64,000 nucleotides of DNA from Symbiodinium natans (GCA_905221605.1 CAJNDS010002415.1:290001-354000), one strand, 5' to 3'; counted from the first letter of the stretch, positions 52,600 to 63,735 are shown. Numbers and translations are program-made. Notes: generated by a model not told the origin, from the sequence alone.

Positions 52600-53150
52600 C
52601 GCTAAACCTGAGTTTAATGAGGGTTTCATATGCGCGGCGACCAAAAACCAAAAGAAAACTTCTTGTCAGAGAGGATTTTGCTTAAGCGAGCTTACACTGT
52701 GGCATTCGCAGAGCAGAGTTTCACGAATGAGGGTGCTGGGATTCGGGGTTCGAGTTCAAGAAGAGTTTCATCAAGCTTACGTAGAGCTTTGTGAGGGGTT
52801 TGGGATTTTGCGGTGTTAGGGGGTTTTAAGGTTGCCCTTGACCCTAGTGTCGAAAGGGTTTCGGGGTTGGGCCTACACCCCTAAACCCGAAAAACAAAAA
52901 CACCTATAACCCCTGAATCTAGCATGCAAGCCATATAGGGGCCCTCTAAGGAAGACTGTAGTCATTTAAAGAACACCTTCGTTGGGGTTCCATCTGTTTT
53001 GGGGAATAAAATACCTTAAGGTGTTTGAGGTTTGGGGCTTACGGCTCCCGGAAACCTACAGTAAACTTAGCAACCAGGGGCAACCCGGCTGTAGTCGGAG
53101 GTTCACTGCCTGTTCGGCAAAAACAGGACCACAAACAAACTCAGTACACC
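52600..53150. other. Spacer, mostly unique sequence, nothing called
   Basis: Fewer heptamers than the neighbours. No frame with splice support was found on either strand. Confidence 0.4.
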
Positions 53151-53159
53151 CTAAACCCT

Positions 53160-53280
53160 AAACCCTAAAGCCTTAAAGCCTTAAAGCCTTAAAGCCTTAA
53201 AGCCTAAAGCCTAAAGCCTAAAGCCTAAAGCCTAAAGCCTAAAGCCTAGCGCCTAGAGCCTAAACCCTAAACCCTAACCC
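53160..53280 (-). repeat. TAAAGCC(TTAAAGCC) variant array
   Basis: CCTTAAAG/CCTAAAG units, about ten, bounded by CCCTAAA: another locally amplified heptamer variant. Confidence 0.85.
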
Positions 53281-53332
53281 TAAACCAGTCGCCCCTGAAC
53301 TCCATAAGCCCTCTAGGCGCCCTGAACGATAC

Positions 53333-53389
53333 CTTCGGAAAGCAACAAAGACAAGGCCTCGGAACCATGCTGAGCAAGCTGCTCCTCTG
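53333..53389 (-). CDS. Minus-strand coding island
   Basis: In sense: TTCTCAAG|CA (or CAAGCAG|AG) ... CCGAAG|GTATCG. Reads EEQLAQHGSEALSLLLSE plus one base. Helical and Leu-rich; could be a repeat-protein helix upstream of the ankyrin exons. Typical array layout. Confidence 0.5.
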
Positions 53390-53824
53390 CTTGAGAATGT
53401 TGGAGGTTTAGGGTTTAGGGTAGGGTTTAGGGTTGAAAGGGGGAAGGGTTTAGGGTTTAGGGTTTTGGGGTTTTGGGGTTTTGGGGCTTCGGGTTTAGGG
53501 GCTTAAGAATGTTAGGTGCTTGGGATTCGGGAACCCGCCCCACACTCTTAATAGGAACCTCTGGGAACTTTTAGTTTGGGCTTGAAGCGTAGGGTCCCAG
53601 AGGTTTAGGGCTTCGTGGCAACTTACAAGGGTTATATAAGGTTGCGGGCCTAGGGCTCTGCTTTTGTATTCTCCAATAAGCGCAAAAGGTTAGCCTGTAT
53701 TATTTGGTATTAAGCAAGGAAAGCCCAAAGTAAAGTTCAACTATTGGCTAGGTAACTTAGCGGGTTCTGTGGGATTGGGGACCCGCGGGGCTGTAGTTTA
53801 GGATTTAGGGTTTCGGGTTTAGGG

Positions 53825-53875
53825 AGTATACCTTTTGGGGTATGGGGATAAGGATGTTCCAACTTTTTGGAGTTC
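53825..53875 (+). mobile_element. Family F related piece
   Basis: TATACCTTTTGGGGTATGGG and TGTTCCAACTTTTTGGAGTT occur inverted at 57543-57585. Non-coding. Confidence 0.45.
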
Positions 53876-54674
53876 ACGGTTTCGGGTTTAGGCACGGATG
53901 CGCCTTTTGGCGGCTATTCCCTGTGCCCCCCCTACACCCTTGAACACTCCCAAGACCCTTTAGACCCGAAAACCACCCTAAACCCTAAACCCTAAACCCA
54001 AAAACAAGGCCCTTTTCCGCAGGGCGCAACCTGTAAGGGTCCCCAAAATGCATCCCCTTCCCTCCTGCTGCCCTGCACCCTGAACGCCTCAACAACAAGG
54101 GGAAAACTCAAACGGCTCAAGAACCTTAGCCCTAAACACTCAAACCCCAGATGCCTTGAACCAAGACCCAAAAGCAACTACAACCATGAGACTCCAAAAT
54201 GCCCCAGCCCTTGAGTGTTTTAGGGTTTAGGGTTTGGGGTTTAGGGTTTAGGGTTCAGGGTTCCTCAAACCCTTAAACCCCCGAAAATCAGCACAACCCC
54301 TTGAAGGAGGGATGTGGCTGGTTCAGGGTTCTGAGTTTTTAGGGGTTCGGAGATTTGGGGGTTCAAGGTTCACAGGGGGGCCGCATCCCGGCAAATGCCC
54401 TGAGATCAAGAACATCGGACTTGCTAACCAGATACACATGCGGTGATCATCCGACACTTAATCCTCGTAACTCGCCTGATACAGGAAAACCCGATGCCGA
54501 TGATCAACAAACCCTAAACCCCAAACCCTAAACCCTAAACCCTAAACCCTGAACCCTGAACCCCGAACCCTGAACCCTGAACCCAGAACCCCGAACCCTG
54601 AACCCTGAACCCTAAACCCTAAACCCTAGCCCTAAACCCTAAACCTCAGAGACCGCTAGTGTGACCCTGACAAC

Positions 54675-54733
54675 CTGCCAGGAGTCCGCGTTGTCAGCTG
54701 AGATCAAGCCATACTTCACCAGGAACTTACTCA
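54675..54733 (-). CDS. Minus-strand coding island
   Basis: In sense: TTGGCAAG|TG ... TCCTGGCAG|GTTGTC. Reads SKFLVKYGLISADNADSWQ. Strong donor. Family not recognised. Confidence 0.5.
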
Positions 54734-55058
54734 CTTGCCAAGGAGCCATGGCACCGGGGGCGGGGGGCGGGGGGAATGGGACTTAGAGTTGTAAGGTTGT
54801 CGGGTTTAGATTGTAAGGTTTTAGACTAAGATATTCTATACTCCTTTATTATTATTGTTTATTTGTGTTTTTTTGGGGGGGAGGAGGTTGTAAAAATAGG
54901 GGCAAGCTGGGAAGCCTCTTGGGGGTTCATTTCATGAGCTTAGTTTGGGAAATGCACAACCCTAAAATTACAACCCTAAACCCTAAACCCTAAACCCTAA
55001 ACCCTAAACCCTAAACCCTAAACCCTAAACCCTAAACCCTAAACCCTAAACCCTAAAC

Positions 55059-55127
55059 CGGATTGGACGTGGTGGCTGCAAAAGGCTTGGGCTGCTTGGC
55101 CATGCCCTTCGTGCGACTCTCAGACAT
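55059..55127 (-). CDS. Minus-strand coding island starting with Met
   Basis: In sense: ATG, then SESRTKGMAKQPKPFAATT and SNP, ending AATCCG|GTTTAGGG, so the donor GT is the telomere-type repeat. It could be a first exon (23 codons) or an internal one using GTCTGAG|AGTCGC. It sits between the two cleanest arrays of the region, CCCTAAA on the left and TTTAGGG on the right. Confidence 0.5.
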
Positions 55128-55199
55128 GAGTGTGTTTAGGGTTTAGGGTTTAGGGTTTAGGGTTTAGGGTTTAGGGTTTAGGGTTTAGGGTTTAGGGTT

Positions 55200-55235
55200 T
55201 GGGGTTTGGGGTTTGGGGTTTGGGGTTTAGGGTTT
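55200..55235 (+). repeat. TTTGGGG variant block inside a TTTAGGG array
   Basis: Four or five TTTGGGG units lie within TTTAGGG units; a similar block is at 56524-56575. It shows block-wise spread of one variant. Confidence 0.85.
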
Positions 55236-55444
55236 AGGGTTTAGGGTTTAGGGTTTAGGGTTTAGGGCAAAATTAAGGCTTCTGGGTAGGTATAAGTAGG
55301 GTGGAAGTAAGGTATCCTATATGACGACAACAAACCTTAGCTAAGGTATCTCGTAAGCCCTACGTTTAACGGACGGCGAACCTTCAAATAAGCCCCACGC
55401 GCCAAACCCTAACCCGAAACCGCAAAAAACCCTGACTCTCTCCT

Positions 55445-55560
55445 GCCCCTGATTATCGGGTTCTTAAGGGAGGGGGGTCAAGGGGGGTATGTAACCAGGG
55501 CAGTGAGCTTGACGGGGTGAGGTTATAAGGTTCGTAAGGGAGGGGGGTTCATGGACCCTA
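55445..55560 (+). mobile_element. Family D pieces (tandem)
   Basis: GGTTCTTAAGGGAGGGGGGTCA and GGTTCGTAAGGGAGGGGGGT are two direct copies of the end of the element at 63736-63870; an inverted partial copy is at 56180-56275. Confidence 0.55.
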
Positions 55561-56014
55561 AACCCTACACCCCAAAAAACCCAGGGAGCCGTAAACCTGA
55601 ACCCTGGAAAAAGTAAACAAAACCTTCCGTAGGCCCGTTTAAAGGGCTTACCTTGGGTCCAAGTAAAACCTGAAGCCCAGGGTTTACACCCCAAAACCCA
55701 AAAAAACCCAAAATACCCAAGTTTCCAGAACCCTATCGGGTCTAGGGTCTGTAGAGTTTAGGGCTTTTAAGGCTTAGGGTCTGTACTATAGGGTTTAGGG
55801 TCCACAGCGTTTAGGGCTTAGGGTTTGAAGGTTTTGGGGTCTATAGCGTTTTGGGCTAGGGTTTAGGGTTTAGGGCTTAGGGCTTAGGGTTTACGGTTTA
55901 GGGTTTAGAGTGAAGGCAATAAAAAAACTTGAACCCTGTACAGAGTTGTTGCGTGGAACTTGCTTGGTTTGTCCTTGAGTCCGCCCCTGCAAGCCCCGCA
56001 AAAAGTTTGGAAAC

Positions 56015-56063
56015 CCTGAGCCCTAAACACGGCCTCGTCCGACATATCCTGGGCAGTGAGAAC
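56015..56063 (-). CDS. Minus-strand coding island
   Basis: In sense: TGGCCCGCAG|GTT ... GCTCAGG|GTTTCC. Reads VLTAQDMSDEAVFRAQ plus one base. Acidic helix. The frame remains open further in sense, so the 3' edge may be later. Product unknown. Confidence 0.5.
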
Positions 56064-56436
56064 CTGCGGGCCACACCGACTGTCCAATTCGAGATACCCA
56101 AAAACCTAAACCCTAGGGTTTAGGGTTTAGGGTTGAGGGTTTAGGGTTTAGGGTTTAGGGTTTAGGGTTTAGGGTTTGGGGTAATACTCCCCACTACTCC
56201 CTAAGGCTCCCTAAGCTTCCCTAAGGTCCTGGGTACCTACCCTCTTGAACCCCCCCTCCCTTAAGAACCCTATAAGATCTTGAAGGGATCTATATCCCAG
56301 AGAAAGGGACCGAAAGAGTACCCTTTCTCCTTCAAGCGACTAAACCCTACACCCTACACCCTAAACCCTCAACCCTCAACCCTAAACCCCAAACTCTAAA
56401 CCCTAAACCACATGTACGGGGGGGAGGGGGGGTATC

Positions 56437-56498
56437 GAAGCTCCAGTTCCCCTTCGCCGCCTGCTGCCCCGAGCGGTAGGCTTTGAAAGCGGAAACAC
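56437..56498 (-). CDS. Minus-strand coding island
   Basis: In sense: AACCCAG|GT, then VSAFKAYRSGQQAAKGNWSF, with a possible GA donor at CTTC|GATACC. The acceptor is formed where the CCCTAAACCCAG array ends. Two other frames are also open, so the phase is uncertain. Confidence 0.4.
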
Positions 56499-57714
56499 CT
56501 GGGTTTAGGGTTTAGGGTTTAGGGTTTGGGGTTTGGGGTTTGGGGTTTGGGGTTTGGGGTTTGGGGTTTGGGGTTTTGGATTTTTGTGAAGGGCCTGAAA
56601 TGGGCCTAGATTCTGTTTTACTAAGCTGTAAACCTCAAACCCCTAACCCCAAAGCCCCAAAACCCCAAGCTCCAAACCCTGAAGCCCAAACTCCAAAACG
56701 TAGCAGCGTCTGGGGCTACTCAACATTACACCCTAAACCCTCAATTCCAAAGCCTAAACCCTAAACCCTAAACCCTAAACCCTGAACCCTAAACCCTAAA
56801 CCCTAAACCTTATAAAGCTAACCCTACACCCTAAACCCTAAATCCTAAACCCTACACCCTAAACCTTAAAGATAACCCTAAAAGGCATGAAGTAGAATAA
56901 TTCCCAGTAGGGAGTATCAAGAGGAGCCCATGCTTCTTGGGCCGACGAGGCACTCTGCACAGGCCGCAGACGCCGAACCTGGCAGCAAAGGCCATCTTAG
57001 GGTTTAGGGTTTAGGGTTAAGTGTTCAGGGTTCAGGGTTCAGGGTTCGGGGTTTAGGGTTGTTGACTGTTTAGAAGTTTAGGGGTTTGCGATGTGGAGTT
57101 TTGCTCTGCAGGTTCGGGGCGGTTTAGGGTTTAGGGTTAGGGTTTAGGGTTAGGGTTTAGCGTTTAGGGTTTAGGGTTTAGGGTTTCAAGGCTGAAGTGT
57201 CGAGAAGAGTACACAGGGCCCTGCCCGGCTGGGCACTCTGAATCCTAAACTGAGATGGCCTTTGAACCCTCTGAAAAAATACATATATATATATATGTAT
57301 ATATACAGGGTCCCTATAAACCCAAGTAAAGAAAACAAAAAAAATGCCGAAAGCCAACCTAGTAAATAAGTCCTAAGCCCCAAAACGCCAGAAGCCCAAA
57401 CCACAAAATCCCATGCCCTAAGCCCTCAGCAACCCTAAACCCTAAAAGACCGAAAAGACCTCAACCCTAGAGCCTAGAGCCTGAAGCCTTAAACACTAAA
57501 ACCCTAAAGCCTGACGGCTCTAACCCTACAACAGTAAACTCCAAGACTCCAAAAAGTTGCAACATCCATACCCCAAAAGGTATATAGGGTTTAGGGTTTA
57601 GGGTTTAGGGCTAGAAGGAATCCCGGCTCTTATCATCCTTAAACCATGTTCCGACTTTCTGGAGTCTACCGTAAAGGAAAACAAAACCCGGCTGAAACCC
57701 TAAACCCTCAACCC

Positions 57715-57915
57715 TAAACCCGAAGGCCTACCCTAAACCCTAAACCCTGAACCCTGAACCCTGAACCCTGAACCCTAAACCCTAAACCCTGAACGCTAAA
57801 ACCCTAAACCCTAAACCCTAAACCCTAAACCCTAATCCCTCAACCCTAAACCCTAAACCCTAACCCCTGAACCCTAAACCCTAAACCCTAAACCCTAAAC
57901 CCTAAACCCTAAACC
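57715..57915 (-). repeat. CCCTAAA/CCCTGAA array
   Basis: About 25 units with blocks of the CCCTGAA variant (57747-57775). The related block at 54548-54615 is mostly CCCTGAA, and 44515-44570 is its complement GGGTTCA. Confidence 0.9.
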
Positions 57916-57921
57916 CCAAAC

Positions 57922-57971
57922 CTGCTGGAAACGGCCTCAACTGTCCAGCGGATGTCCAGCAGCTGCTCATC
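57922..57971 (-). CDS. Minus-strand coding island
   Basis: In sense: CTCAGTAG|GAT ... TCCAGCAG|GTTTGGGG. The best frame reads DEQLLDIRWTVEAVSS; the frame that would follow the 58917-59047 exon in phase reads MSSCWTSAGQLRPFPA. Heptamer arrays abut both sides in the usual order. Confidence 0.5.
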
Positions 57972-58916
57972 CTACTGAGCGACTTCATTAGGGTTTAGGG
58001 TTTAGGGTTTAGGGTTTAGGGTTTAGGGTTTAGGGTTTAGGGTTTAGGGTTTAAGGGCAGTCTATGCAGAGGGAAGTTGCATGGTCCCTTCACTCCTAAG
58101 TTGGGGTTTAGGGATTCAGGTACTTTACATGGTCCCGCAATTGCTGTCCCTCACCTTCTTTAAAGGGTTCTGAAGTATGGGCCCTTGAAAAGCGCGTATA
58201 TGAGGCTCCCCCAATTTAAGGGCAAACTTTACGTCCTAGGGGTGTAGGGCTTCAGGGTTTAGAGTCTTTTGCAGGCTGTGAATGTAGGGCTGCTAGGGGG
58301 GCTTAGATGAGGGTGTCTATGGCTTTAACCCTAAACTCTAGACCCTAAACACCGGGTGGGCTTTGAGGGCATTCAGGGTTTTCGAGCCTTTGGGAGTTTC
58401 GGGGTTGAGAGGGGGGTTGCAGGCTTCGCGGTTTATAGGAACGCGGGTTGAGGGTTTAGGGCGTACAGTAACCCTAAACCCTGAACCCTAAACCCTAAAT
58501 CCCTAAACCCTAAACCCTAGCACAGGAACAGTAGAGTTTAGGGTTGGGGTTTACGATTTAGGGTCCAGGGGCCGCCCTAATGCATCTTACATTCGGTGGG
58601 AACCTGCTGTAAGGGGGCCGCAACCTCATCAAGCTTCGGACTTGTGTAGGCCCATAAACCCTAAACCTCAGATGCTAAACCCTAAACCCTAAACCCTAAA
58701 CCCCACCCTGAGGCCGGCAAGCTGTACAGATTTAGGGTCGTAGGCCATGTGGACTGTCCCCTTCGGAAGAACCCTGACGAAGCCTGAAGTGCTAAACCTT
58801 CAATGCAAGGGATTAGGGTTTAGGGTTTAGGGTTTAGGGTTCCGGGTTGAGGGCTTCGGGTTTAGGGTTTAGGACTCGTTCCCCCCCCCCACTCAGTAAA
58901 AGACACCGACTACCAC

Positions 58917-59047
58917 CTGCACGAGGGATTTGCTGATTTGTTGCCCGCACGTGGGGTTTCTGGATGCGTGCGTGCTTCGGATGACCAAGCCAAGGTGACC
59001 TCCAGAGCGAAGAGCACCTCGTGCACGTGGGTTGGCAATCGTACTGA
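58917..59047 (-). CDS. Gene J, second exon of a phase-matched pair
   Basis: In sense: GGAGCAGCAG|TCA ... TCGTGCAG|GTGGTAG. Forty-three codons, beginning SVRLPTHVHEVLFALEVTL and ending GNKSANPSC, plus two bases. It starts in phase 0, matching the end of the 59152-59205 exon. It is the longest minus-strand island and its intron of 104 bases has no telomere-type repeats. Family not recognised. Confidence 0.6.
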
Positions 59048-59151
59048 CTGCTGCTCCAACTTGCCATGCAGGCCATGCAGGCGCATACCGCCGCTTCAAT
59101 GTAAGGCGTGTCAATTCAGGCCACCTTTCTACGCCCTTGCTGCTTCTACAC

Positions 59152-59205
59152 ATCACCATTGCCTGTGGGCCTCTGTATGCTCCTCTCCAAGGTTTCAGCA
59201 GGATC
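59152..59205 (-). CDS. Gene J, first exon of a phase-matched pair
   Basis: In sense: GATTGTGCAG|GAT ... GGTGAT|GTGTAG. Eighteen codons, DPAETLERSIQRPTGNGD, phase 0 at both ends. The next frame base beyond the donor is a stop, which supports the splice. Confidence 0.55.
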
Positions 59206-59731
59206 CTGCACAATCGTTTTGATCAACCAACACACGCTGCCATCCATTTCAACAGTTGTAAGAAGTGAGCGCCCTTCCAGTCCCCCCTGATTAACTCCTA
59301 AGATGGCCCGTAGACTGTCTTAAGGATCTGCAAAACAGGGTCCCCAACCCCCAAGGGAAAAACCTTGTAGGGCTCCAAGCTAGAGTCCCATGATCAATCC
59401 GGTTCAGGGTTTAGGGTTTAGGGTTTAGGGTTTAGGGTTTAGGGTTTAGGGTTTAGGGTTTAGGGTTTAGGGTTTAGGGCAGTTTAGGGTTTAGGGTTTA
59501 GGGTTTAGGGAACTTACAAAAGCCCTAAGTAGGGGCGATAAGTGTGGGCCCCAACTGAACCTTATGTGCCTTCTGTGCGTACCTCATAAACTACCAACCT
59601 AGAATATCAACCAGGCCTCCTATATTTTGATTTCAAAGGCCAAGCGCCCCCTCTGGCACCCTGAACACTAAACCCAGGGATTGCGGATTAGGATTTACCC
59701 TAAACCCGAACCTCCCTTGAAGAAGCAGGGG

Positions 59732-59732
<1 letters not shown>

Positions 59733-59794
<62 letters not shown>
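59733..59794 (+). repeat. 62-base poly-G tract
   Basis: Uninterrupted G from 59733 to 59794, then G-rich interrupted runs to 59885. The true length is likely uncertain in the assembly. Pro- or Gly-only frames through it are not genes. Confidence 0.95.
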
Positions 59795-59795
<1 letters not shown>

Positions 59796-61119
59796 AGGGT
59801 GGGGGTTGGAAATGGGTTGGGGGGGGGAAGGGGGGGGAAGGGGGTGGGGGGGGGAAGGGGTGGGGGGTGGGGGGGGAAGGGGGGAGGGCCTGCCAAGCTT
59901 CCGCTGCCGCGGGGGGCACTTCCATCCCCTGTCCGTGAGTCGTTTTAGGGTCGGGGTTGAGGTCTGAGGATTTAGGGTATGAGGGTCTTGTGTATGGGGA
60001 GGGCTTAGGGGTAGTAGGGTAGTAGGGTAGTAGAGTGGTAGGGTAGTAGGGTAGTAAGGGCATTAGGATATTAGGGTTGGGCTTTAGGGTCTCAGCATGT
60101 GGGAAAGCCTTAAGGTTTAGGGTATTTCGGGCTTAGGGCTTGCGGCTCAGGATCTAGGACTTAGGATGACATCTGCGAACCTAGACGCCTAAGCCCGGCC
60201 AACTCCAGTAAAAGCTGAAGCCATACTCAGACTCAATGCCCCTAAACCCTAAACCCTTAACCCGAAACCCTAAAAAGAGAGGCCGAGCACATCCTGAGCA
60301 CGGGCAACCTGATGTTGTTCCCGACTGCTGCAACGCAGGTACATGTGCCCTTCCATGCAGTACAGATAGTACCACAACATTCTGTTGTGCTAAAGATACA
60401 GACAGTCGAACATAACATGTACATAGGTTTATGTATGTATGTATATATACATATATACACACAAATAAGTATACCCTCAGCACCAATCCCTGAACCAACC
60501 CTAAACCTTACATCCCCTAAATCCCTGTTTAGGGTTTAGAGTTCAGGATGATGGGTTTAGGGTTTAGGGTTTCGGGTTTCGGGTTTAGGGTTTAGGGTGT
60601 AGGGTGTAGGGTTTAGGGTGGGTTTAGGGTTTAGGATGGGTTTTTCGGTTTACGATTTCGGGTTTAGGATGGGTTTGGGCTGTAGGGTTTGGGATTTAGG
60701 ATGATCCGACGCGGGCCTTGGCGCGAGTGACAGGGTCCATGACAAGCAGGAACGTCCTTGAGGGAAAATTCTGGGTTCGTCTGAAACCACCCAATTCCAA
60801 GGGTGGTTGCATGGTCTCTTCGTGTGGGCCCTTCAAAGGGTACCCCATATATACCCCTTCTATACCCTATACAAATTAAGAGCCCATACATCAGAACTCT
60901 TGTAAAGGAGGTTAGGAACCATATTAAGGGCCCATGAGACTACCCTCACACCAATGGCAGGAAAGGCAACCTAATGTAACTTAGTTTGCCCAGTATAGGG
61001 GCCCAAGAAACCACAACAACATAAGGCTTCTACAAACATGGTTTTGGAGAGTGGCCCTTAGAGGGGCCTTTATGCCCCAATGGTGGGATCCTTATGTGTT
61101 CATGTCAGGGTTAACGAAA

Positions 61120-61195
61120 ATAAGGGGCCCCGAAATCATACCCCCGAATGATAGGAATCCCTTATCATGAGGACCCCAATAATGCACCCGAAACC
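61120..61195 (-). mobile_element. Family A element, inverted copy
   Basis: CGAAATCATACCCCCGAA, ATAGGAATCCCTTATCATGA and GGACCCCAATAATG align, inverted, with the copy at 55-155. Other copies: 7245-7325, 47395-47475, 51740-51835. Confidence 0.5.
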
Positions 61196-61390
61196 CTAAA
61201 CCCTAAAACCTAAACCCTAAACCCTAAACCCTGTGTTTGTTGGGCCCCTAACAGTAGCAGTCTACTGGGCACGGCAACGTAGGGGCCCTAATCCTATGTG
61301 CGGGTGTCTTCACATCACCCCGGGGTGGGTTTGGGCTAAGGGTTTTAGGGTGTTTAGGGTTGAGGGTTGAGGGTGCTATAGCAACAATGC

Positions 61391-61443
61391 CGAGCAAGCG
61401 CTCATGAACCACAACGCTTTCTGGCCCTTGCTCACCGATCCAC
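61391..61443 (-). CDS. Minus-strand coding island (strand uncertain)
   Basis: In sense: CTCAGCAG|G ... CTTGCTCG|GCATTG. Reads WIGEQGPESVVVHERLL. On the plus strand the same DNA reads NNAEQALMNHNAFWPLLTD, also protein-like. Splice edges are better on the minus strand. Confidence 0.4.
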
Positions 61444-61724
61444 CTGCTGAGTCACGAGGCTTCCGTGAACGTACGGGGTACCGTAAACCCTAAACCCTAA
61501 ACCCTAAACCCCGAACCCTCCATTCCCAAGATCCCAGCCCTCAAGACGAGTTGTGAAAGACCTCGGGGCCCTCTTCGAACATCTAGGGTGTAGGGCTTGA
61601 GGGCTTTGGGGCTTGTAGGGCTTAGGTTTAGGGTTTCTAGTTTCTAAACCCCAAAACCCTAGACCCTAAACCATAAACCTTAAACCCTAAACCCTAAACG
61701 CCGAGGAGCCTCGATGAGGCAGCT

Positions 61725-61796
61725 GCCTACGCTCAGGCCCACACGGCGGTTGCGACGCGGTGGCGAACTGGAAGATGTGCTGCTGACTGGCGGTGG
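61725..61796. CDS. Coding-like island, strand unresolved
   Basis: Plus strand: ACGCTCAG|GCCC with AHTAVATRWRTGRC. Minus strand: GTCAGCAG|CAC with HIFQFATASQPPCGPE and donor GAGC|GTAGGC. C-strand array on the left and a long G-strand array on the right. Confidence 0.35.
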
Positions 61797-61799
61797 GTT

Positions 61800-63100
61800 T
61801 AGGGTTTAGGGTTTAGGGTTTAGGGTTTAGGGTTTAGGGTTTAGGGTTTAGGGTTTAGGGTTTAGGGTTTGGGGTTTGGGGTTTGGGGTTAAGGGTTAAG
61901 GGTTTAGGGTCTAGGGTCTAGGGTTTATGCGCATTACGCCCCTACTTGAAGGTTCATGGGTAGTTAGACGTAAGGGTTTAGGGTTTAGGAGTTAGGCCTT
62001 CGGTTTCCGAGTATTTCCAGCCTGCTACACGACGCCTCATACTGGTGACGTCTTCTAGCTGCGCAAGAACAACTGAAGCACTGATGCTTAGGGCAATTAT
62101 GGGGTTTAGGGTTATACAACTGCAACCCTATGCGCCCTAAGCCTCACGTGGCTAGCGCTATACCCACCCCTTAAACCCTGAACAGTTTTGAGACGCAGAC
62201 GTCTTGTCATTACCGTGTTGCCTACGAAGTTCCCTGAGCCTAACCCTCAAGCCAAAACCCTGTAACCTAAAGCCTGAAAACCATTCTCTGGGCCGCCCAC
62301 TGTCCACTGAGGATGAAATCCTTGCTTGCCAGCTTGCTACGCAAGTGTTTGGGGGGTTTAGGGTTTAGCGTTCAGCGTATAGGGGAACCCCCCGCAGCCC
62401 TCAGAGCCCCTAGAGTGACCCTGAATGCAGCCGATGTGGGGGGGACTCTTGGGATCCCGTGAACTCAGGCTTTCTCACTTTTGAGGCCCTCAATGCTTCG
62501 CAGCACTCAAGGAGAAGCGCGTATTAGGTATGCTTAGTGCTGAGGGTTTGCAACTTTTCGGCACGTAACACTTATTACACCCAAAACACCCAATCTAAGC
62601 CCTAAACTCTAATCTCTGAAAGCCAACCACGACCCCTAAACCCTCAACCATGAACCCTAAACCAAGAAGCCCTGACTAAATCTGAAAGAGTCGGAGGTAA
62701 GGGGCTCCACACAAGGGGGACAACATGTTAGTTCGAAAGCCTGAGGGTTTAGGGTTTAGGGTTTAAGGGGGGGGGGGGGGGGCGGAGGTCTCAGGGAGTC
62801 TTCGGGAAAAGGGATCTTTGGGAGAGTCCTCCTTGTGGCTTCTCTGCCCAAAACTCCTAGGGTTGCGGGTTTAGGGTGTAGGTTTATGGGTAACCCCCAC
62901 ACCCTACACCCTAACACCTAAACCCTAAACCCTGAATGAGATGATTTGGATTCCACCCTCTCGCAACTTGAGCCCTGCGGCCCTTAGGCTCGACACCCGA
63001 GTGCTTGCTGTGCGTTTCATTTAGGGTTTCGGGTTTAGGGTTGCCCTTAAAGCCTTAAGCCCCACCCACCCACCCACCCACCCGAGCAACGAACAACAAA
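61800..63100. other. Spacer, no firm gene
   Basis: TTTAGGG array 61798-61866 with TTTGGGG at its end, unique DNA 62000-62700 without a splice-supported frame, poly-G at 62768-62782 and (CCCA)n at 63060-63082. Confidence 0.45.
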
Positions 63101-63109
63101 CCAAAAAAC

Positions 63110-63171
63110 GGTTGAGGTTGTCGGGTTGCACGCGCAGATGTCCTGGTAGGCCGTCGAATTCCACGAGGGTC
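63110..63171 (-). CDS. Minus-strand coding island
   Basis: In sense: CCTGCATCAG|G ... CTCAACC|GTTTTTTGG. Reads TLVEFDGLPGHLRVQPDNLN. Open and protein-like; flanking arrays in the order G left, C right. Product unknown. Confidence 0.45.
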
Positions 63172-63639
63172 CTGATGCAGGCAGGGGTTGCCACCAGACT
63201 GACTCTCCTAAATCCTAAAGCCTGCACCCTAAAGCCTGCACCCTAAATCCTAAACCCTAAACCCTGAGAAACTCCAAACACTCAGATTTCCCTGGGATAA
63301 GGTGTCCCTCACTCCAAAGGGCTCCTTGAAAGACAGCATGGTTGAGGGTTTGGGTTTAGGGTTCAACCCTATAAACCCTAAACCCTAAACCCTAAACCCT
63401 AAACCCTAAACCCTGAAGCTTAGGGTTGTTTGAGGTAGAAGGGGACTGCTTGAGGTGTGGTCCGAAGCTGTGCAGGATCGGCTAGACAACCGACTCGATG
63501 TACCATGTAGGACGTAGGCCCAATGTAGGTCATGGGAGGGTTTAGGGTTTAGGGTTTAGGGTTTAGGGTTTAGGGTTTAGGGTTTAGGGTTTAGGGTTTA
63601 GGGTTTAGGGTTTAGGGTTTACCTGGAGGTCAACCAATT

Positions 63640-63735
63640 TTAACTGTACTTCTAACCATATTAGGGCATTTAGGGGCTTATGAGTGGGTCATAAGTACAG
63701 TTATGCTTGGTTCATAAGTACCATGAGCCTCCAAG
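63640..63735 (+). mobile_element. Dispersed element, family B, copy 3
   Basis: Best copy: AACTGTACTTCTAACCATAT ... CATAAGTACAGTT inverted ends, then ACCATGAGCCTCCAAGTA. It abuts the family D element that follows. Confidence 0.65.

Larger units (their letters stand above)
59206..61390. other. Spacer; poly-G block and GTAGTAGG repeats
   Basis: TTTAGGG arrays at 59405-59510, a 62-base poly-G with GGGGAAGGGG runs after it, (GGTAGTA)n at 60008-60058 and TATA/GTAT at 60428-60465. A minus-strand frame near 60275-60340 (VGNNIRLPVLRMCSAS after GTTGCAG|CA) is a weak exon candidate. Confidence 0.5.

Noticed and set aside
59633-60063. Poly-Pro and poly-Gly frames
   Set aside because: They run through the 62-base poly-G tract and its G-rich tail.
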